A stretch of 56,860 bases of DNA from Bradyrhizobium sp. YR681 (GCF_000282615.1 NZ_AKIY01000196.1:1-56860), one strand, 5' to 3'. Positions 1-9,161 are shown, counted from the stretch's first letter. Numbers and translations are program-made. Notes: generated by a model from the letters alone, not told the origin.

Positions 1-1
1 C

Positions 2-670
2 GCCCCCGCCCTGCCGATCGGCATGCCCGTTGCGACGAAGCTGCAACGGGCCGCCTCGATGCTGTGCTTCGTGCTGGTGATCGGCCAGTGTGCGTTTCTC
101 GGCCTGTTCGGCGCCACGCTGCGCAAGATCCTGTACCAGCGCAGCATCGAGCTGAAGGCTGCCTATCAGCGCATCGAGGAACTGGCCGAGCTCGACGAGC
201 TGACCGGTTCCTACAACCGCCGCTGCATCATGCGTCTTCTCGACGCAGAGATGGAGAAGTCGCGGCAGACCTCCGCACCTTGCGCCATCGCGCTGATCGA
301 CCTCGACTGGTTCAAGCGCATCAACGACGCCCACGGCCACCCCGTCGGCGACGAGGTGCTGCGCACCTTCGCCATCACCATTTTCGCCAACATCCGCCCG
401 ACCGACTGTTTTGGTCGTTACGGCGGCGAGGAATTCCTGCTGATGCTGCCGGGCACCGAAGGTGACGCCGCCCTGCGCATGATGGATCGGCTGCGCAGCA
501 TCGTCGCCGATCTCGACTGGAGTGCATTTTCTCCGGGCATGCGGGTGACGATTTCCGCGGGCGTCGTGACGCTCCGCGACGCCGATACTGCCGACACGTT
601 TCTCGCGCGCGCCGACAGCGCGCTCTATTCCGCCAAGGCGCAAGGGCGCAACCGAGTTGCGACCAGCTGA
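2..670 (+). CDS. Diguanylate cyclase (GGDEF), 5'-truncated by window edge
   Basis: This is the C-terminal part of a membrane-bound diguanylate cyclase that makes cyclic di-GMP from two GTP. The frame is open to the window edge, so the true start lies upstream; counting from the ATG at 23 leaves 215 residues. A hydrophobic helix at about residues 10-34 is followed by a short coiled linker (about 38-58) and a GGDEF domain (about 58-213). The active-site loop reads GGEEF (134-138), so the enzyme should be active. RPTD at 125-128 sits exactly five residues before it and matches the RxxD inhibitory c-di-GMP site. The sensory part is probably a multi-helix membrane domain outside the window. The input signal cannot be told from here. 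Confidence 0.88.
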   Translation, partial: APALPIGMPVATKLQRAASMLCFVLVIGQCAFLGLFGATLRKILYQRSIELKAAYQRIEELAELDELTGSYNRRCIMRLLDAEMEKSRQTSAPCAIALIDLDWFKRINDAHGHPVGDEVLRTFAITIFANIRPTDCFGRYGGEEFLLMLPGTEGDAALRMMDRLRSIVADLDWSAFSPGMRVTISAGVVTLRDADTADTFLARADSALYSAKAQGRNRVATS

Positions 671-733
671 CCAATCCATTTTCTCCCGGCGCGTCAGAAG
701 CCGCCGCCGGATCGCACGCTCCAGGACAGGGCA

Positions 734-1834
734 ATGAGATCGAAATCCGCCAAACCATCCGAGAACCTGCTGGAGGAATTGCAGGCTGCGCTCTCGCACG
801 GCACCGTCGCGCGCCGCGTCGAGACGCTGCGCCGCGTCACCGATCTGTTCTTGGGCAGCGCGGTGGAGTATTCCGACGACCACATCCGCTTGTTCGACGA
901 CGTGTTCCAGTGCCTGATCGAGCAGATCGAGACCTCGGCCCGGGCGCTGCTCGCCGACCGCCTGGCGCCGGTCGCGGCCGCACCGCCGAAGATCATCCGC
1001 ACGCTCGCGCTCGACGAGGTCATCGAGGTCGCAGGCCCCGTGCTGTCGAAATCGGAACGGCTGGACGAGGCGACCCTGATCGAGATCGCGCGCACGCGGG
1101 GCCAGGCGCATCTCAAGGCGATCTCGCTGCGGCGGGTGCTGTCGGAAGCGCTCACCGACGAGCTGGTGACGCGCGGCGACGAGGACGTGGTGCAGTCGAC
1201 CGTCAGCAATCCGGGCGCGCAGATCTCCGAGGGAAGTCTCACCGATCTCGTCACGCGCGCCGAACGCGACGATGATCTGGCCACCTGCATCGGCCTGCGG
1301 CCCGACCTGCCGCGTCATCACTATCTGAAGCTGATCGCGAAGGCCTCCTTGAGCGTGCGCAGGAAGCTGGAAGCCGCCCATCCCGAGCTCGCGGACGAGG
1401 TGTCGAGCGTGGTCCAGGCAGCGGCCCAGCGAGTCCGCGCCGCCGCCATGACCCGGCAGACCGAAATGGCGCGCGCGCTGGTGAAGTCGCTCCACGAGGA
1501 CGGGCGTCTCAACGAGCTTCAGGTCACCGCCTTCGCAGACCAGGGCAAGTTCGACGAAACCAACGCGGGGCTCGCCGCGCTCGCGGGCGTTGCGGTCGAG
1601 ACCGCCGAGACCATGATGATCGAAAGCCGCACCGAGGGCGTGATGATCCTCGCCAAGGTTGCCGGCATGTCGTGGGCCAGCGTGCGCGCGATCATCGCCA
1701 TGCGCGAGAAGCTGTCAGGCGGCTCGCTGACCGACGTGCTGACGCTGCGCGATACCTACGAGGCGTTGCGCGCATCGACTGCACAGCAGGTGCTGCGCTT
1801 CCACCGCATGCAGAGCACGACGCCGGCGGCCTGA
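734..1834 (+). CDS. DUF2336 domain-containing protein
   Basis: A 366-residue soluble protein, all-helical in look, without signal peptide or membrane segment. The helical-repeat composition (many Leu/Ala pairs and Glu/Arg) and length fit the alphaproteobacterial DUF2336 family, whose biochemical role is unknown. The ATG at 734 follows an AGGACAGGG-type ribosome site. It follows the cyclase by about 60 bases on the same strand and may be co-transcribed with it. It converges on the aldehyde oxidase operon 17 bases downstream, with no obvious terminator between them. The assignment rests on overall resemblance, not on a catalytic motif. Confidence 0.65.
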   Translation: MRSKSAKPSENLLEELQAALSHGTVARRVETLRRVTDLFLGSAVEYSDDHIRLFDDVFQCLIEQIETSARALLADRLAPVAAAPPKIIRTLALDEVIEVAGPVLSKSERLDEATLIEIARTRGQAHLKAISLRRVLSEALTDELVTRGDEDVVQSTVSNPGAQISEGSLTDLVTRAERDDDLATCIGLRPDLPRHHYLKLIAKASLSVRRKLEAAHPELADEVSSVVQAAAQRVRAAAMTRQTEMARALVKSLHEDGRLNELQVTAFADQGKFDETNAGLAALAGVAVETAETMMIESRTEGVMILAKVAGMSWASVRAIIAMREKLSGGSLTDVLTLRDTYEALRASTAQQVLRFHRMQSTTPAA

Positions 1835-1851
1835 GCGGCGTGCCGCCGCCG

Positions 1852-4056
1852 TCAGGCGTCGGGCATCCGGTGCAGGAGCTTGTCGAGCGTGATCGGGTAG
1901 TCGCGCACCCGTATGCCGGTCGCGTTGTAGATGGCGTTGGCGAGCGCCGCCGCGACACCGCATAGCCCGAGCTCGCCGATCCCCTTGGCCTTCATCGGCG
2001 ACGACATCGGGTCGGTCTCGTCCAGGAAGATCGTATCCTGGTGTGGAATGTCGGCATGAACCGGAACCTCGTAGCCGGCCAGATCATGGTTGACGAAGAA
2101 ACCGGTGCGCTTGTCCACGGCCAGCTCTTCCATCAGCGCCGCGCCGACGCCCATCGTCATGGCGCCGATCACCTGGCTGCGCGCCGTCTTCGGATTGAGG
2201 ACCCGGCCTGCGGCACAAACGGCGAGCATGCGGCGAACGCGTATCTCGGCCGTCGCCACGTCGACGCCGAGCTCGACGAAATGCGCGCCAAACGTGGATT
2301 GCTGATGCGTCTTGGCAAGATCGCCATACTCGATCGAATCCTCCGCGATCAGCTCGCTGTCCGACGCAGCCTGTCCCAGCGGGACGCTTCGGTTGCCCGA
2401 GGACACCTGCCCGTCCGAAAACGCGACGTCAGCGGAATTGAAGCCGAGCTTCTGTGCCACCGCCTCGCGCAGCTTGACGCAAGCGGCATAAACACCGGAG
2501 GTCGAATTGTTCGCACCGAACTGCCCGCCGGAGCCGGCGGAGACCGGGAAGCTGGAATCGCCGAGGCGCACCACGACCTTTTCGAGTGGCAGCCCCATCA
2601 TCTCCGCCGCGGTCTGCGCGATGATGGTGTAGCTGCCGGTTCCTATGTCCGTCATGTCGGTCTCGACGGTCACGGTCCCGCTTCGATCGAGACGAACGCG
2701 GGCGCCCGACTTCATCAGAAGGTTGTTGCGGAACGCAGCCGCCATGCCCATGCCCACCAGCCAGCGGCCTTCCCGCCGCTTGCCCGGCTCGGCATTTCGC
2801 GCGCTCCACCCGAAGCGTTCCGCACCGGTCTTCATGCACGCGACAAGCTGCCGCCGCGAGAACGGACGGCCCGGATGTTCGGGATCGACCTGGGTATCGT
2901 TGCGCGCGCGGAATTCGACGGGATCGAGATTCAGCCGCTCCGCCATCTCGTCCATGGCGATCTCCAGCGCCATCATGCCGGGTGCCTCACCGGGTGCACG
3001 CATGGCGTTGCCCTCGGGCAGGTCCAGCATGGCCAGACGCAACGCCGTCATCCGGTTCTCGCCGGCATAGAGCAGACGGGTCTGCTGGACCGCCGTCTCC
3101 GGCCTGCCCTCCGGCAAATTGCCCGACCAGCTCTCGTGTCCGATCGCGGTGATCTTGCCGTCCCTGTTGGCACCGATGCGAATCCGCTGGATCGTCGCCG
3201 GGCGATGCGTGGTGTTGTTGAACATCAGCGGGCGCTGCATCGCGACCTTGACCGGACGGTTGGCGGCACGGGCGCCTAGCGCCGCCAGGACCGCGTCCGA
3301 ACGAAGGAACAACTTTCCACCGAAGCCGCCGCCAATGAAGGGGGAAATGAGGCGCACGTTTTCCTTGGGAAGGCCGAGCGTCTTGGCAACGTCCCCGGTC
3401 GTCCAGGCAATCATCTGGTTCGATGTCCAGAGAGTGAGCTTGTCGCCATCCCACGCCGCCATCGACGCATGCGGCTCCATCATGGCATGGGCCTGATCCG
3501 GGGTGGTGTAGGTCGCATCGAGTTGCACCGGCGCGGCGGCGAAGGCACCGGGAAAATCGCCGACATTCGTGTCCGGCTGGTTGTCGCCGCGGCCGGGCGG
3601 CTTTGCAGCGCCATCCCGTCCGGCGGCCAGATCGAACGAGCCCTTCGCCGCGCTGTAACTAACCTGAACAAGCTGGGCCGCGGCGCGGGCCTGTTCAAAA
3701 GTTTCGGCAACGACGACCGCGACGGCCTGATGATAGTGGTCGATCTCGGGGCCGCCGAGCAGTTTTGCCGTGTTGTAATTGCCCTTGCCGAGCTTGCCGG
3801 CATTTTCTGCGGTGACGATTGCCATGACGCCCGGCGCGGCCTTGGCGCGCGACAGATCGATCGATGCGATCCGCCCCTTGGCGATGGCCGAACCGACGAT
3901 GTAGCCGTAGGCCGGGCGCGAGCCGACGTCGTGCCATTCATAGGCGTAGGTTGCCTTCCCCGTCGTCTTGAGAGGGCCGTCGATCCGGCTGGTCGCATGT
4001 CCGATGATCTTGAGCTGGTCGATCGGATTTGTGGTCGCGGGCGTATCGAACTTCAT
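1852..4056 (-). CDS. paoC: Periplasmic aldehyde oxidase, molybdopterin subunit (PaoC-like)
   Basis: The large subunit of a xanthine dehydrogenase-family enzyme, carrying the molybdenum cofactor that hydroxylates aldehydes to acids. It has 734 residues, close to the roughly 732 of E. coli PaoC. Family marks visible are the GGGFGGK motif near residue 243, and the C-terminal GIGELG stretch, whose Glu aligns with the active-site base. It has no signal peptide of its own; in this family the complex is exported by riding on the Tat signal of the iron-sulfur subunit. It is last in a three-gene operon, three bases behind the FAD subunit. No XdhC/PaoD-type cofactor-insertion chaperone is in the window. 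The substrate is inferred only from family. Confidence 0.82.
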   Translation of the reverse strand: MKFDTPATTNPIDQLKIIGHATSRIDGPLKTTGKATYAYEWHDVGSRPAYGYIVGSAIAKGRIASIDLSRAKAAPGVMAIVTAENAGKLGKGNYNTAKLLGGPEIDHYHQAVAVVVAETFEQARAAAQLVQVSYSAAKGSFDLAAGRDGAAKPPGRGDNQPDTNVGDFPGAFAAAPVQLDATYTTPDQAHAMMEPHASMAAWDGDKLTLWTSNQMIAWTTGDVAKTLGLPKENVRLISPFIGGGFGGKLFLRSDAVLAALGARAANRPVKVAMQRPLMFNNTTHRPATIQRIRIGANRDGKITAIGHESWSGNLPEGRPETAVQQTRLLYAGENRMTALRLAMLDLPEGNAMRAPGEAPGMMALEIAMDEMAERLNLDPVEFRARNDTQVDPEHPGRPFSRRQLVACMKTGAERFGWSARNAEPGKRREGRWLVGMGMAAAFRNNLLMKSGARVRLDRSGTVTVETDMTDIGTGSYTIIAQTAAEMMGLPLEKVVVRLGDSSFPVSAGSGGQFGANNSTSGVYAACVKLREAVAQKLGFNSADVAFSDGQVSSGNRSVPLGQAASDSELIAEDSIEYGDLAKTHQQSTFGAHFVELGVDVATAEIRVRRMLAVCAAGRVLNPKTARSQVIGAMTMGVGAALMEELAVDKRTGFFVNHDLAGYEVPVHADIPHQDTIFLDETDPMSSPMKAKGIGELGLCGVAAALANAIYNATGIRVRDYPITLDKLLHRMPDA

Positions 4057-4059
4057 GGC

Positions 4060-5010
4060 TCAACCCTTTGCTTCGGTGAGCACGGCGGCGAGCGTGCGCT
4101 CGACCAATGCCAGCTTGAATGAATTGTCCCGGGTCGGCTTGGCACCATCGAGCAAACGTGCAGCGACGGCCTTGGCGCCGCGCGGCATCTCGGCTTCCGC
4201 TGCCTCGACGCGCCAGGGCTTGTGAGCGATGCCTCCGACGGCGACCCGTCCCGTTCCATCGCGCTGGACGATGGCTCCGACCGAGACCAGCGCGAACGCA
4301 TAGGAGGCGCGGTCGCGCACCTTGCGATAGACGTGCGTTCCGCCGAGGGGCTTCGGAAGCGTCACGGACGTGATCAGCTCGCCGGCCCCGAGCGTCGTCT
4401 CGAGATGCGGCGTGTTTCCGGGCAGACGGTGCAGATCGGCAATCGGGATGTTTCGGGTCGTGCCATCAGGACGAGCCGTCTGGACCGTCGCATCGAGCGC
4501 GCGCATCGCGATTGCCATGTCGCTCGGATGGGTCGCGATGCAGGCGTCGCTGGCGCCGATCACCGCATGCTGGCGGGTTATGCCGCCGATGGCGGCGCAG
4601 CCGCTGCCGGGGCTGCGCTTGTTGCAGGGCTGGTTGGTGTCATAGAAATAGGGACAGCGCGTCCGCTGCAGCAGATTGCCGGCGGTGGTGGCCTTGTTGC
4701 GCAATTGCCCGGAGGCGCCGGCGAGCAGCGCGCGCGAGAGCAGGCCGTAGTCGCGCCGCACCCGCTCGTCCGCAGCCAAGGCCGTGTTGCGCACAAGCGC
4801 GCCGATGCGCAGGCCTCCCTCGGGCGTCGGTTCGATCTTGTCGAAGCCGAGACCATTGACGTCGATCAGATGGGACGGCGTCTCGATTTCGAGCTTCATC
4901 AGGTCGAGCAGATTGGTGCCGCCGGCGATGAATTTTGCGTTGCTGGTGCGGACGGCCGCGGAGGCCGCCGCCGCGGGCGAATGCGCCTTTTCGTAGGTAA
5001 AGGATCTCAT
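4060..5010 (-). CDS. paoB: Aldehyde oxidase FAD subunit with 4Fe-4S insert (PaoB-like)
   Basis: The FAD-binding middle subunit (316 residues) that passes electrons between the iron-sulfur and molybdenum subunits. The start is the ATG at 5010 (MRSFTYEK), which overlaps the stop of the upstream gene by four bases; a longer frame upstream would only be a shadow. The FAD pyrophosphate loop is seen in [13 protein letters not shown] near residues 27-39. Cysteines in the stretch [20 protein letters not shown] match the additional 4Fe-4S cluster of PaoB-type subunits, which ordinary xanthine dehydrogenase FAD subunits lack. This motif is the best argument for a PaoABC-type enzyme over a generic xanthine dehydrogenase. 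Confidence 0.82.
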   Translation of the reverse strand: MRSFTYEKAHSPAAAASAAVRTSNAKFIAGGTNLLDLMKLEIETPSHLIDVNGLGFDKIEPTPEGGLRIGALVRNTALAADERVRRDYGLLSRALLAGASGQLRNKATTAGNLLQRTRCPYFYDTNQPCNKRSPGSGCAAIGGITRQHAVIGASDACIATHPSDMAIAMRALDATVQTARPDGTTRNIPIADLHRLPGNTPHLETTLGAGELITSVTLPKPLGGTHVYRKVRDRASYAFALVSVGAIVQRDGTGRVAVGGIAHKPWRVEAAEAEMPRGAKAVAARLLDGAKPTRDNSFKLALVERTLAAVLTEAKG

Positions 5011-5663
5011 GCGGGCCTCCCGGCAATTTCGGTGATGGCCTCGGCAATGTTCGAATAGGCGCCGCAACGACAGATGTTGCCGCTCATGCGCTCGCGCAGT
5101 TCGGCGTTGGTCAATTCTGGCGCGACGTTCAGATCGTCCGTGACGTGACTGGGAATGCCGGCCTTGATCTCGTCGAGCACGGCCACCGCCGAGCAGATCT
5201 GGCCCGGCGTGCAATAGCCGCACTGGAAGCCATCATGCTTGACGAAGGCGGCCTGCATCGGATGCATGTGCTCGGGCGTTCCGAGCCCCTCGATCGTGGT
5301 GACGCTGTCGCCCTCATGCATGACCGCGAGCGTCAGGCAGGAATTGATGCGCTGCCCGCCGACGATCACGGCGCAGGCGCCGCACTGGCCGTGATCGCAG
5401 CCCTTCTTGGTGCCGGTGAGATGCAGATGCTCGCGCAAAGCGTCCAGCAGCGTCGTGCGGGTGTCAAGCTTCAGCGCCCGAACCTCGCCGTTGACGTTGA
5501 AGGACACCGTCGCCATCGCGGGCGCGTCCGCCGCAGTTGCAGCCGCCAGGGGCTGCGGAACCGAATTCTGCGCTTGTGCGGATGTGGCGCCGATCGCCAC
5601 CGACGTCGCGGTCCCGATCAGAAGGTTCCGCCGCGACATTTCGAATGCGCTGGGTTTTCGCAT
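5007..5663 (-). CDS. paoA: Aldehyde oxidase 2Fe-2S subunit with Tat signal (PaoA-like)
   Basis: The small subunit (218 residues) holding two 2Fe-2S clusters. The N-terminus carries a twin-arginine signal (SRRNLLIG near residue 10, then a hydrophobic stretch ending AQAQ), so the folded complex is exported to the periplasm. The plant-ferredoxin-type cluster is in [12 protein letters not shown] and the second cluster in [10 protein letters not shown] plus NICRCGAY. It is the first gene of the operon, followed by the FAD subunit with an ATGA overlap. The 234 bases upstream, to the end of the anti-sigma gene, hold no clear promoter that I can name. Confidence 0.85.
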   Translation of the reverse strand: MRKPSAFEMSRRNLLIGTATSVAIGATSAQAQNSVPQPLAAATAADAPAMATVSFNVNGEVRALKLDTRTTLLDALREHLHLTGTKKGCDHGQCGACAVIVGGQRINSCLTLAVMHEGDSVTTIEGLGTPEHMHPMQAAFVKHDGFQCGYCTPGQICSAVAVLDEIKAGIPSHVTDDLNVAPELTNAELRERMSGNICRCGAYSNIAEAITEIAGRPA

Positions 5664-5879
5664 GGTTGGGCATATCCCTCGCTACAGCAGCGTCCATCGA
5701 CGCTCTGGATAGAAGTCGTCCAACCGAAGTTAGTTTCTAGACGGGGCCCGGATTAGCCGTTCACGACGGCATGAACCTATGTCTGTCATTCATTAATGCA
5801 GGCGCGATCGCGCTGGTCGAAAGCCGGAAGTCGCGGCCATGTGACGCGACGTCGACGCGGAACACCTGCAGTCGCGCAG

Positions 5880-5909
5880 GATCTAGTAGCGCAAGATCTA
5901 GTAGCGCAA
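5880..5909. repeat. 15-bp tandem duplication at the anti-sigma gene stop
   Basis: The unit GATCTAGTAGCGCAA is present twice in direct succession. Read on the minus strand it spans the end of the anti-sigma gene, so the codons for LRY followed by TAG occur twice in frame. The second TAG is a back-up stop. It looks like a simple slippage or duplication event. Confidence 0.85.
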
Positions 5910-6536
5910 AACTTTCGAGCCCACGAGCGCCCCGATCGCGGCCACCAGCGCGGTCGCGAGCGTGTACCAGGTCGCGACGAACAGTGGCGAATCGTCGGTG
6001 CAGTGCGAGGCGTAGAGCGTCGCGGCGAGACCGGCCGACACCAGGCCGGCGAGCGCGCCGGCGAGCGCGGGATGCGACGGCGCACCGTGGCGCAGGCCGA
6101 ACAGCGCCCCCGCAAGCAGCGGCAGCGACATCGCGGGGATCGCAAGCAGGCACACCCTGGAGTTCTTGCCCATCAACCGCATCGTCATCGGCATGGCCGG
6201 CGCCATCATCGCCTCGCTGCCGATCGCCACTGCAAGCAATCCCACCGGGAGCAGGAGCAGCCAGCCCCAGCCGCGCAGCAGGGCTTCGGGCCGCGACAGA
6301 TGCAGGCTGACGATGATGGCGGGAATCGCGAGCGACAGCGTGACCGCGAACTTCATGTCGAAGAACGGGTTGCGCATCGCGCTCATGACGTCGTGACGGA
6401 TGCCGAGAAACGTCGCGAAGATCAGAATCGACAGGGGCGCGGCCACCAGCAGCGCCGTGGTCAGCATGGCGCCGACGCGCGGGGCGCGATGGGTGTTGTC
6501 GGCGGCGAGCGAGCGAATGAGTTGATCGGTGTCCAT
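5898..6536 (-). CDS. osrA: NrsF/OsrA-type DUF1109 membrane anti-sigma factor
   Basis: A 212-residue membrane protein with about six hydrophobic segments (about 25-45, 62-80, 90-107, 128-148, 155-175 and 187-207), fitting DUF1109. Members such as Caulobacter NrsF and B. japonicum OsrA hold the cognate ECF sigma factor at the membrane until metal or oxidative stress. Two cysteines, C129 and C179, fall at the residue numbers I recall as the redox-sensing pair of OsrA. The ATG at 6536 lies two bases after the sigma gene's stop, so the two are translated together. The 3' end carries a 15-bp duplication. Confidence 0.85.
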   Translation of the reverse strand: MDTDQLIRSLAADNTHRAPRVGAMLTTALLVAAPLSILIFATFLGIRHDVMSAMRNPFFDMKFAVTLSLAIPAIIVSLHLSRPEALLRGWGWLLLLPVGLLAVAIGSEAMMAPAMPMTMRLMGKNSRVCLLAIPAMSLPLLAGALFGLRHGAPSHPALAGALAGLVSAGLAATLYASHCTDDSPLFVATWYTLATALVAAIGALVGSKVLRY

Positions 6537-6538
6537 GA

Positions 6539-7099
6539 CTAGTGGTCCCGCAGTTTGGCAGTAAGAGCCGCAAGTCCGCGATGCAGCGCGACCCGCACCG
6601 CACCTTCGCTCATCGAAAACTTCGCCGCCGTGTCCTTGATCGAGGCGGCCTCGACCGCGATCGACTGCAACACGTCGCGCTGGCGCTGCGGCAGCGAGCC
6701 CAGCTGCGTTGCGACCTCGGCCGCCGAGGCCGTCTCCTCCGGCACCTCTCCCGGCAGCGTCTCGGCGAAATCGTCGATGTCGACGAAGATCCGCCTGCCC
6801 CGCCGCCTGAGCGTATCGATCAGCTTGTTGCGGGCGATCGCAAACAGCCAGGGGGCGAAAGGCGCTTCGCTGTCCCAGGTGTGCCGTTTCAAATGCACCG
6901 CCAACAGAATCTCCTGCACGATATCCTCGGCCTGATCAAGAGGCTGGCCGGCCCGCGCCAGCCCACGCCTCGCAGCGGCGCGCAGCACAGGCGTGACCGC
7001 CTTCAGCAGGCGATGATACGCCGCATCATCACCCGCCATGGCCGACCGCATCAGGCCGGTCCACTCGTCCTCACGTCCGCGCACGCGCGCCCTCACCAT
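6539..7099 (-). CDS. ecfF: ECF sigma factor, SigF/EcfF type
   Basis: A sigma-70 family ECF factor (186 residues from the ATG at 7099). Region 2 contains DIVQEILLAVHLKRHTW and PWLFAIARNKLIDTLRR. Region 4 has LPQRQRDVLQSIAVE followed by the helix-turn-helix SMSEGAVRVALHRGLAAL. The pairing with a DUF1109 anti-sigma gene marks it as the Caulobacter SigF / B. japonicum EcfF group, which responds to reactive oxygen or heavy metals. A TTG at 7120 could extend it by seven codons. A promoter-like element immediately before 7099 makes a downstream start, such as the ATG at 7051 (170 residues), a real alternative. Confidence 0.85.
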   Translation of the reverse strand: MVRARVRGREDEWTGLMRSAMAGDDAAYHRLLKAVTPVLRAAARRGLARAGQPLDQAEDIVQEILLAVHLKRHTWDSEAPFAPWLFAIARNKLIDTLRRRGRRIFVDIDDFAETLPGEVPEETASAAEVATQLGSLPQRQRDVLQSIAVEAASIKDTAAKFSMSEGAVRVALHRGLAALTAKLRDH

Positions 7100-7103
7100 G
7101 CAA

Positions 7104-7128
7104 TTCGGCCGCCCTTTCAATTTGTTAC
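7104..7128 (-). promoter_or_regulatory. Candidate ECF autoregulatory promoter of the sigma/anti-sigma pair
   Basis: On the minus strand GTAACA (7128-7123) is followed after 15 bases by CGAA (7107-7104). The SigF/EcfF promoter consensus, as I know it, is GTAACC-N16-CGAA, so one base and one spacing position differ. Self-activation is usual in this group. The -10 lies only four bases before the ATG at 7099, which would give a nearly leaderless message if that ATG is used. Confidence 0.45.
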
Positions 7129-7142
7129 GCAGGCACTCGTCA

Positions 7143-7160
7143 GATCACGAATTCGTGATC
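7143..7160. promoter_or_regulatory. Perfect 18-bp palindrome (operator candidate)
   Basis: GATCACGAATTCGTGATC is a perfect palindrome in the 273-base divergent gap between the sigma gene (minus) and the exported Ala-rich protein (plus). It lies about 15 bases upstream of the candidate -35 of the sigma promoter. It is AT-richer at its centre than its neighbours and too short in loop to be a terminator, so a dimeric regulator site is the natural reading. The regulator is unknown. Confidence 0.5.
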
Positions 7161-7372
7161 CGGCCAGGGCCTCGCACTGGATGCGGCCGTCGGAACCTGC
7201 GAGGGCTCATAACACCGATCGGACGCGCCCGCACCCGGCCGCCTGCATGGCAGCTGCACTTGCCCCGTTTTTGCCCGGTGTGGCCCGAAGATTCCCATTT
7301 TCTGCCCCGCTGTCGTCACGCCCCGGCGTCTCTGTTCGATCCCGGGATGGGTGGATTGGGGAGATCGTCAAC

Positions 7373-8047
7373 ATGATAAAAACCAGCGGGCGCGCTGCCC
7401 TGATTCTTCTGGCCGGACTTTTCCTGCTGTTCGGAGGCGTTGCACAGGCGGCCCCGAGTTCGGCTGCGAGCGGCAAGCCGGACAGCGCAAGCAAACAGGC
7501 CGACGCGGTCAAGCCGGGCAAACAGCGGCGCCATATTTCTCGCCGCAGCAGCAGCAAGACGGCGCAAAAATCCTCCGACGACAAGGCCGGCAAGACGGGC
7601 GCCGCGCCAAGGACGGACGAGGCCAGGGTCGACGACAATGCCGATAGCGACGTGCCGGCCTCAAGCCAGATGCCGGCGGAAGTCGCCAACGCCCATGCGC
7701 AGCTTGCCGCGGCCGATACGCCGCCCGCAGTTGCGGCCTCCGCAATGACGGACCGTGCCAATGACAACCTCCAGGCGGCTGCCGACAATGCCGCCGCGCC
7801 GAATGCCGAGGGCCAGGCAGCCGCATCCGACCAGTCGAGCGATCCCGACCGCGCCCTGCAACAGGACGCTGCCCCCGCGCAGAAGGCGGTGATCGCCGCA
7901 ACCGACGCGCAGCCGCGGCCCGCGCCTGTGATGGCGAGCAGCGACCATAGCTCGGCCTGGGACCAGAGCTCCCTGATCGGCAAGATCTTCATCGGCGTCG
8001 GCACGCTGCTGACGCTGGCCTCCGCCGCCCGCATGTTCATGGCCTGA
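7373..8047 (+). CDS. Ala-rich exported/anchored protein of unknown function
   Basis: A 224-residue protein that I do not recognise. It begins with a clear signal peptide (KTSGRAALILLAGLFLLFGG, then VAQAAP). A basic, low-complexity stretch follows (GKQRRHISRRSSSKTAQK, about residues 44-61), then a long Ala/Asp/Gln-rich disordered region, and it ends in a hydrophobic helix (IGKIFIGVGTLLTLASAARMFM) that could anchor it. The frame extends upstream, but the ATG at 7373 is the only start giving a signal peptide. It is divergent from the ECF sigma operon and could share its control, but that is inference. Confidence 0.6.
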   Translation: MIKTSGRAALILLAGLFLLFGGVAQAAPSSAASGKPDSASKQADAVKPGKQRRHISRRSSSKTAQKSSDDKAGKTGAAPRTDEARVDDNADSDVPASSQMPAEVANAHAQLAAADTPPAVAASAMTDRANDNLQAAADNAAAPNAEGQAAASDQSSDPDRALQQDAAPAQKAVIAATDAQPRPAPVMASSDHSSAWDQSSLIGKIFIGVGTLLTLASAARMFMA

Positions 8048-8194
8048 TGGGTTGGCCTGATTTCTGGCCTGAGCCCTGACCTGACGACCTCGCCCGGGAC
8101 GTGCGTCTTGCCGCGCGTTCCGGGCTCCTTTGGCCCTTGAAGCCCACCGCGCCAGCGGGCACATTGCCCGCCCAATCAAAAGCGTGGGTGGAGC

Positions 8195-8974
8195 ATGAGC
8201 ACGTTCGAACACATCATCGTCGAAAGCATCGGTGCGGTCGGCATCATCAAGCTGAACCGGCCGAAGCTGCTCAACGCGCTCTCGTTCGGCGTCTTCCGCG
8301 AGATTGCCGCCGCCGTCGACGATCTCGAGGGCGATGATGCCATCGGCTGCATCGTCGTGACCGGCAGCGAGAAGGCATTTGCCGCCGGCGCCGACATCAA
8401 GGAGATGCAGCCGAAGGGCTTCATCGACATGTTCTCGGAAGACTTCGCCGCGATCGGCGGCGACCGCGTCGCGCGCTGCCGCAAGCCGACCATCGCTGCG
8501 GTGTCGGGCTATGCACTCGGCGGCGGCTGCGAGCTCGCCATGATGTGCGACTTCATCATCGCCGCCGATACCGCCAAATTCGGGCAGCCCGAAATCACGC
8601 TCGGCACCATTCCCGGCATCGGCGGTACCCAGCGCCTGACCCGCGCCATCGGCAAGGCCAAGGCGATGGATCTGTGCCTCACCGGCCGCATGATGGATGC
8701 CGCCGAAGCCGAACGCTCGGGCCTCGTCAGCCGCATCGTGCCCGCCGACAAGCTCATGGACGAAGTCATGGCCGCGGCCGAGAAGATCGCCGCGATGTCG
8801 CGCCCCGCGGCCGCGATGGCCAAGGAAGCGGTGAACCGCGCCTTCGAGACCACGCTCGCCGAGGGCATGAGCGTCGAGCGCAATCTGTTCCACGCGACCT
8901 TCGCGCTGGAAGACCGCTCCGAGGGCATGGCGGCGTTCATCGAGAAGCGCAAACCGGTGAACAAGAACCGCTGA
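8195..8974 (+). CDS. Enoyl-CoA hydratase (crotonase family)
   Basis: A 259-residue crotonase that hydrates trans-2-enoyl-CoA to 3-hydroxyacyl-CoA in fatty-acid beta-oxidation. The length is normal. Both catalytic glutamates are in place, one in [11 protein letters not shown] and one in [19 protein letters not shown], a pattern very close to mitochondrial short-chain enoyl-CoA hydratase. The oxyanion-hole segment is seen as AAGADIKEM. The ATG at 8195 follows a GGTGGAG ribosome site. It stands alone, with the exported Ala-rich gene before it and a TolC gene after it. Confidence 0.9.
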   Translation: MSTFEHIIVESIGAVGIIKLNRPKLLNALSFGVFREIAAAVDDLEGDDAIGCIVVTGSEKAFAAGADIKEMQPKGFIDMFSEDFAAIGGDRVARCRKPTIAAVSGYALGGGCELAMMCDFIIAADTAKFGQPEITLGTIPGIGGTQRLTRAIGKAKAMDLCLTGRMMDAAEAERSGLVSRIVPADKLMDEVMAAAEKIAAMSRPAAAMAKEAVNRAFETTLAEGMSVERNLFHATFALEDRSEGMAAFIEKRKPVNKNR

Positions 8975-9161
8975 GGCATCAGCTGGTCAGGCTGGTGTAA
9001 GGCTCGGACACATTCCCGCAGAAACCCTGTGACGCCCCTGCAACAAGCACGGAATAGATGGGGGTTTCCCCCGCGGCAGTTTGCCTGCGGGACCTCGGCT
9101 GGTTAAACAGTTAAGAGGCCACCGTCGACGGGGGCGGACAGCCGGGAATTTGCGGGATTAC

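Noticed and set aside
2041..3279. A 412-codon open frame on the plus strand opposite the aldehyde oxidase large subunit
   Set aside because: High-GC third-position shadow; the minus strand has clear family motifs and the plus frame has none.
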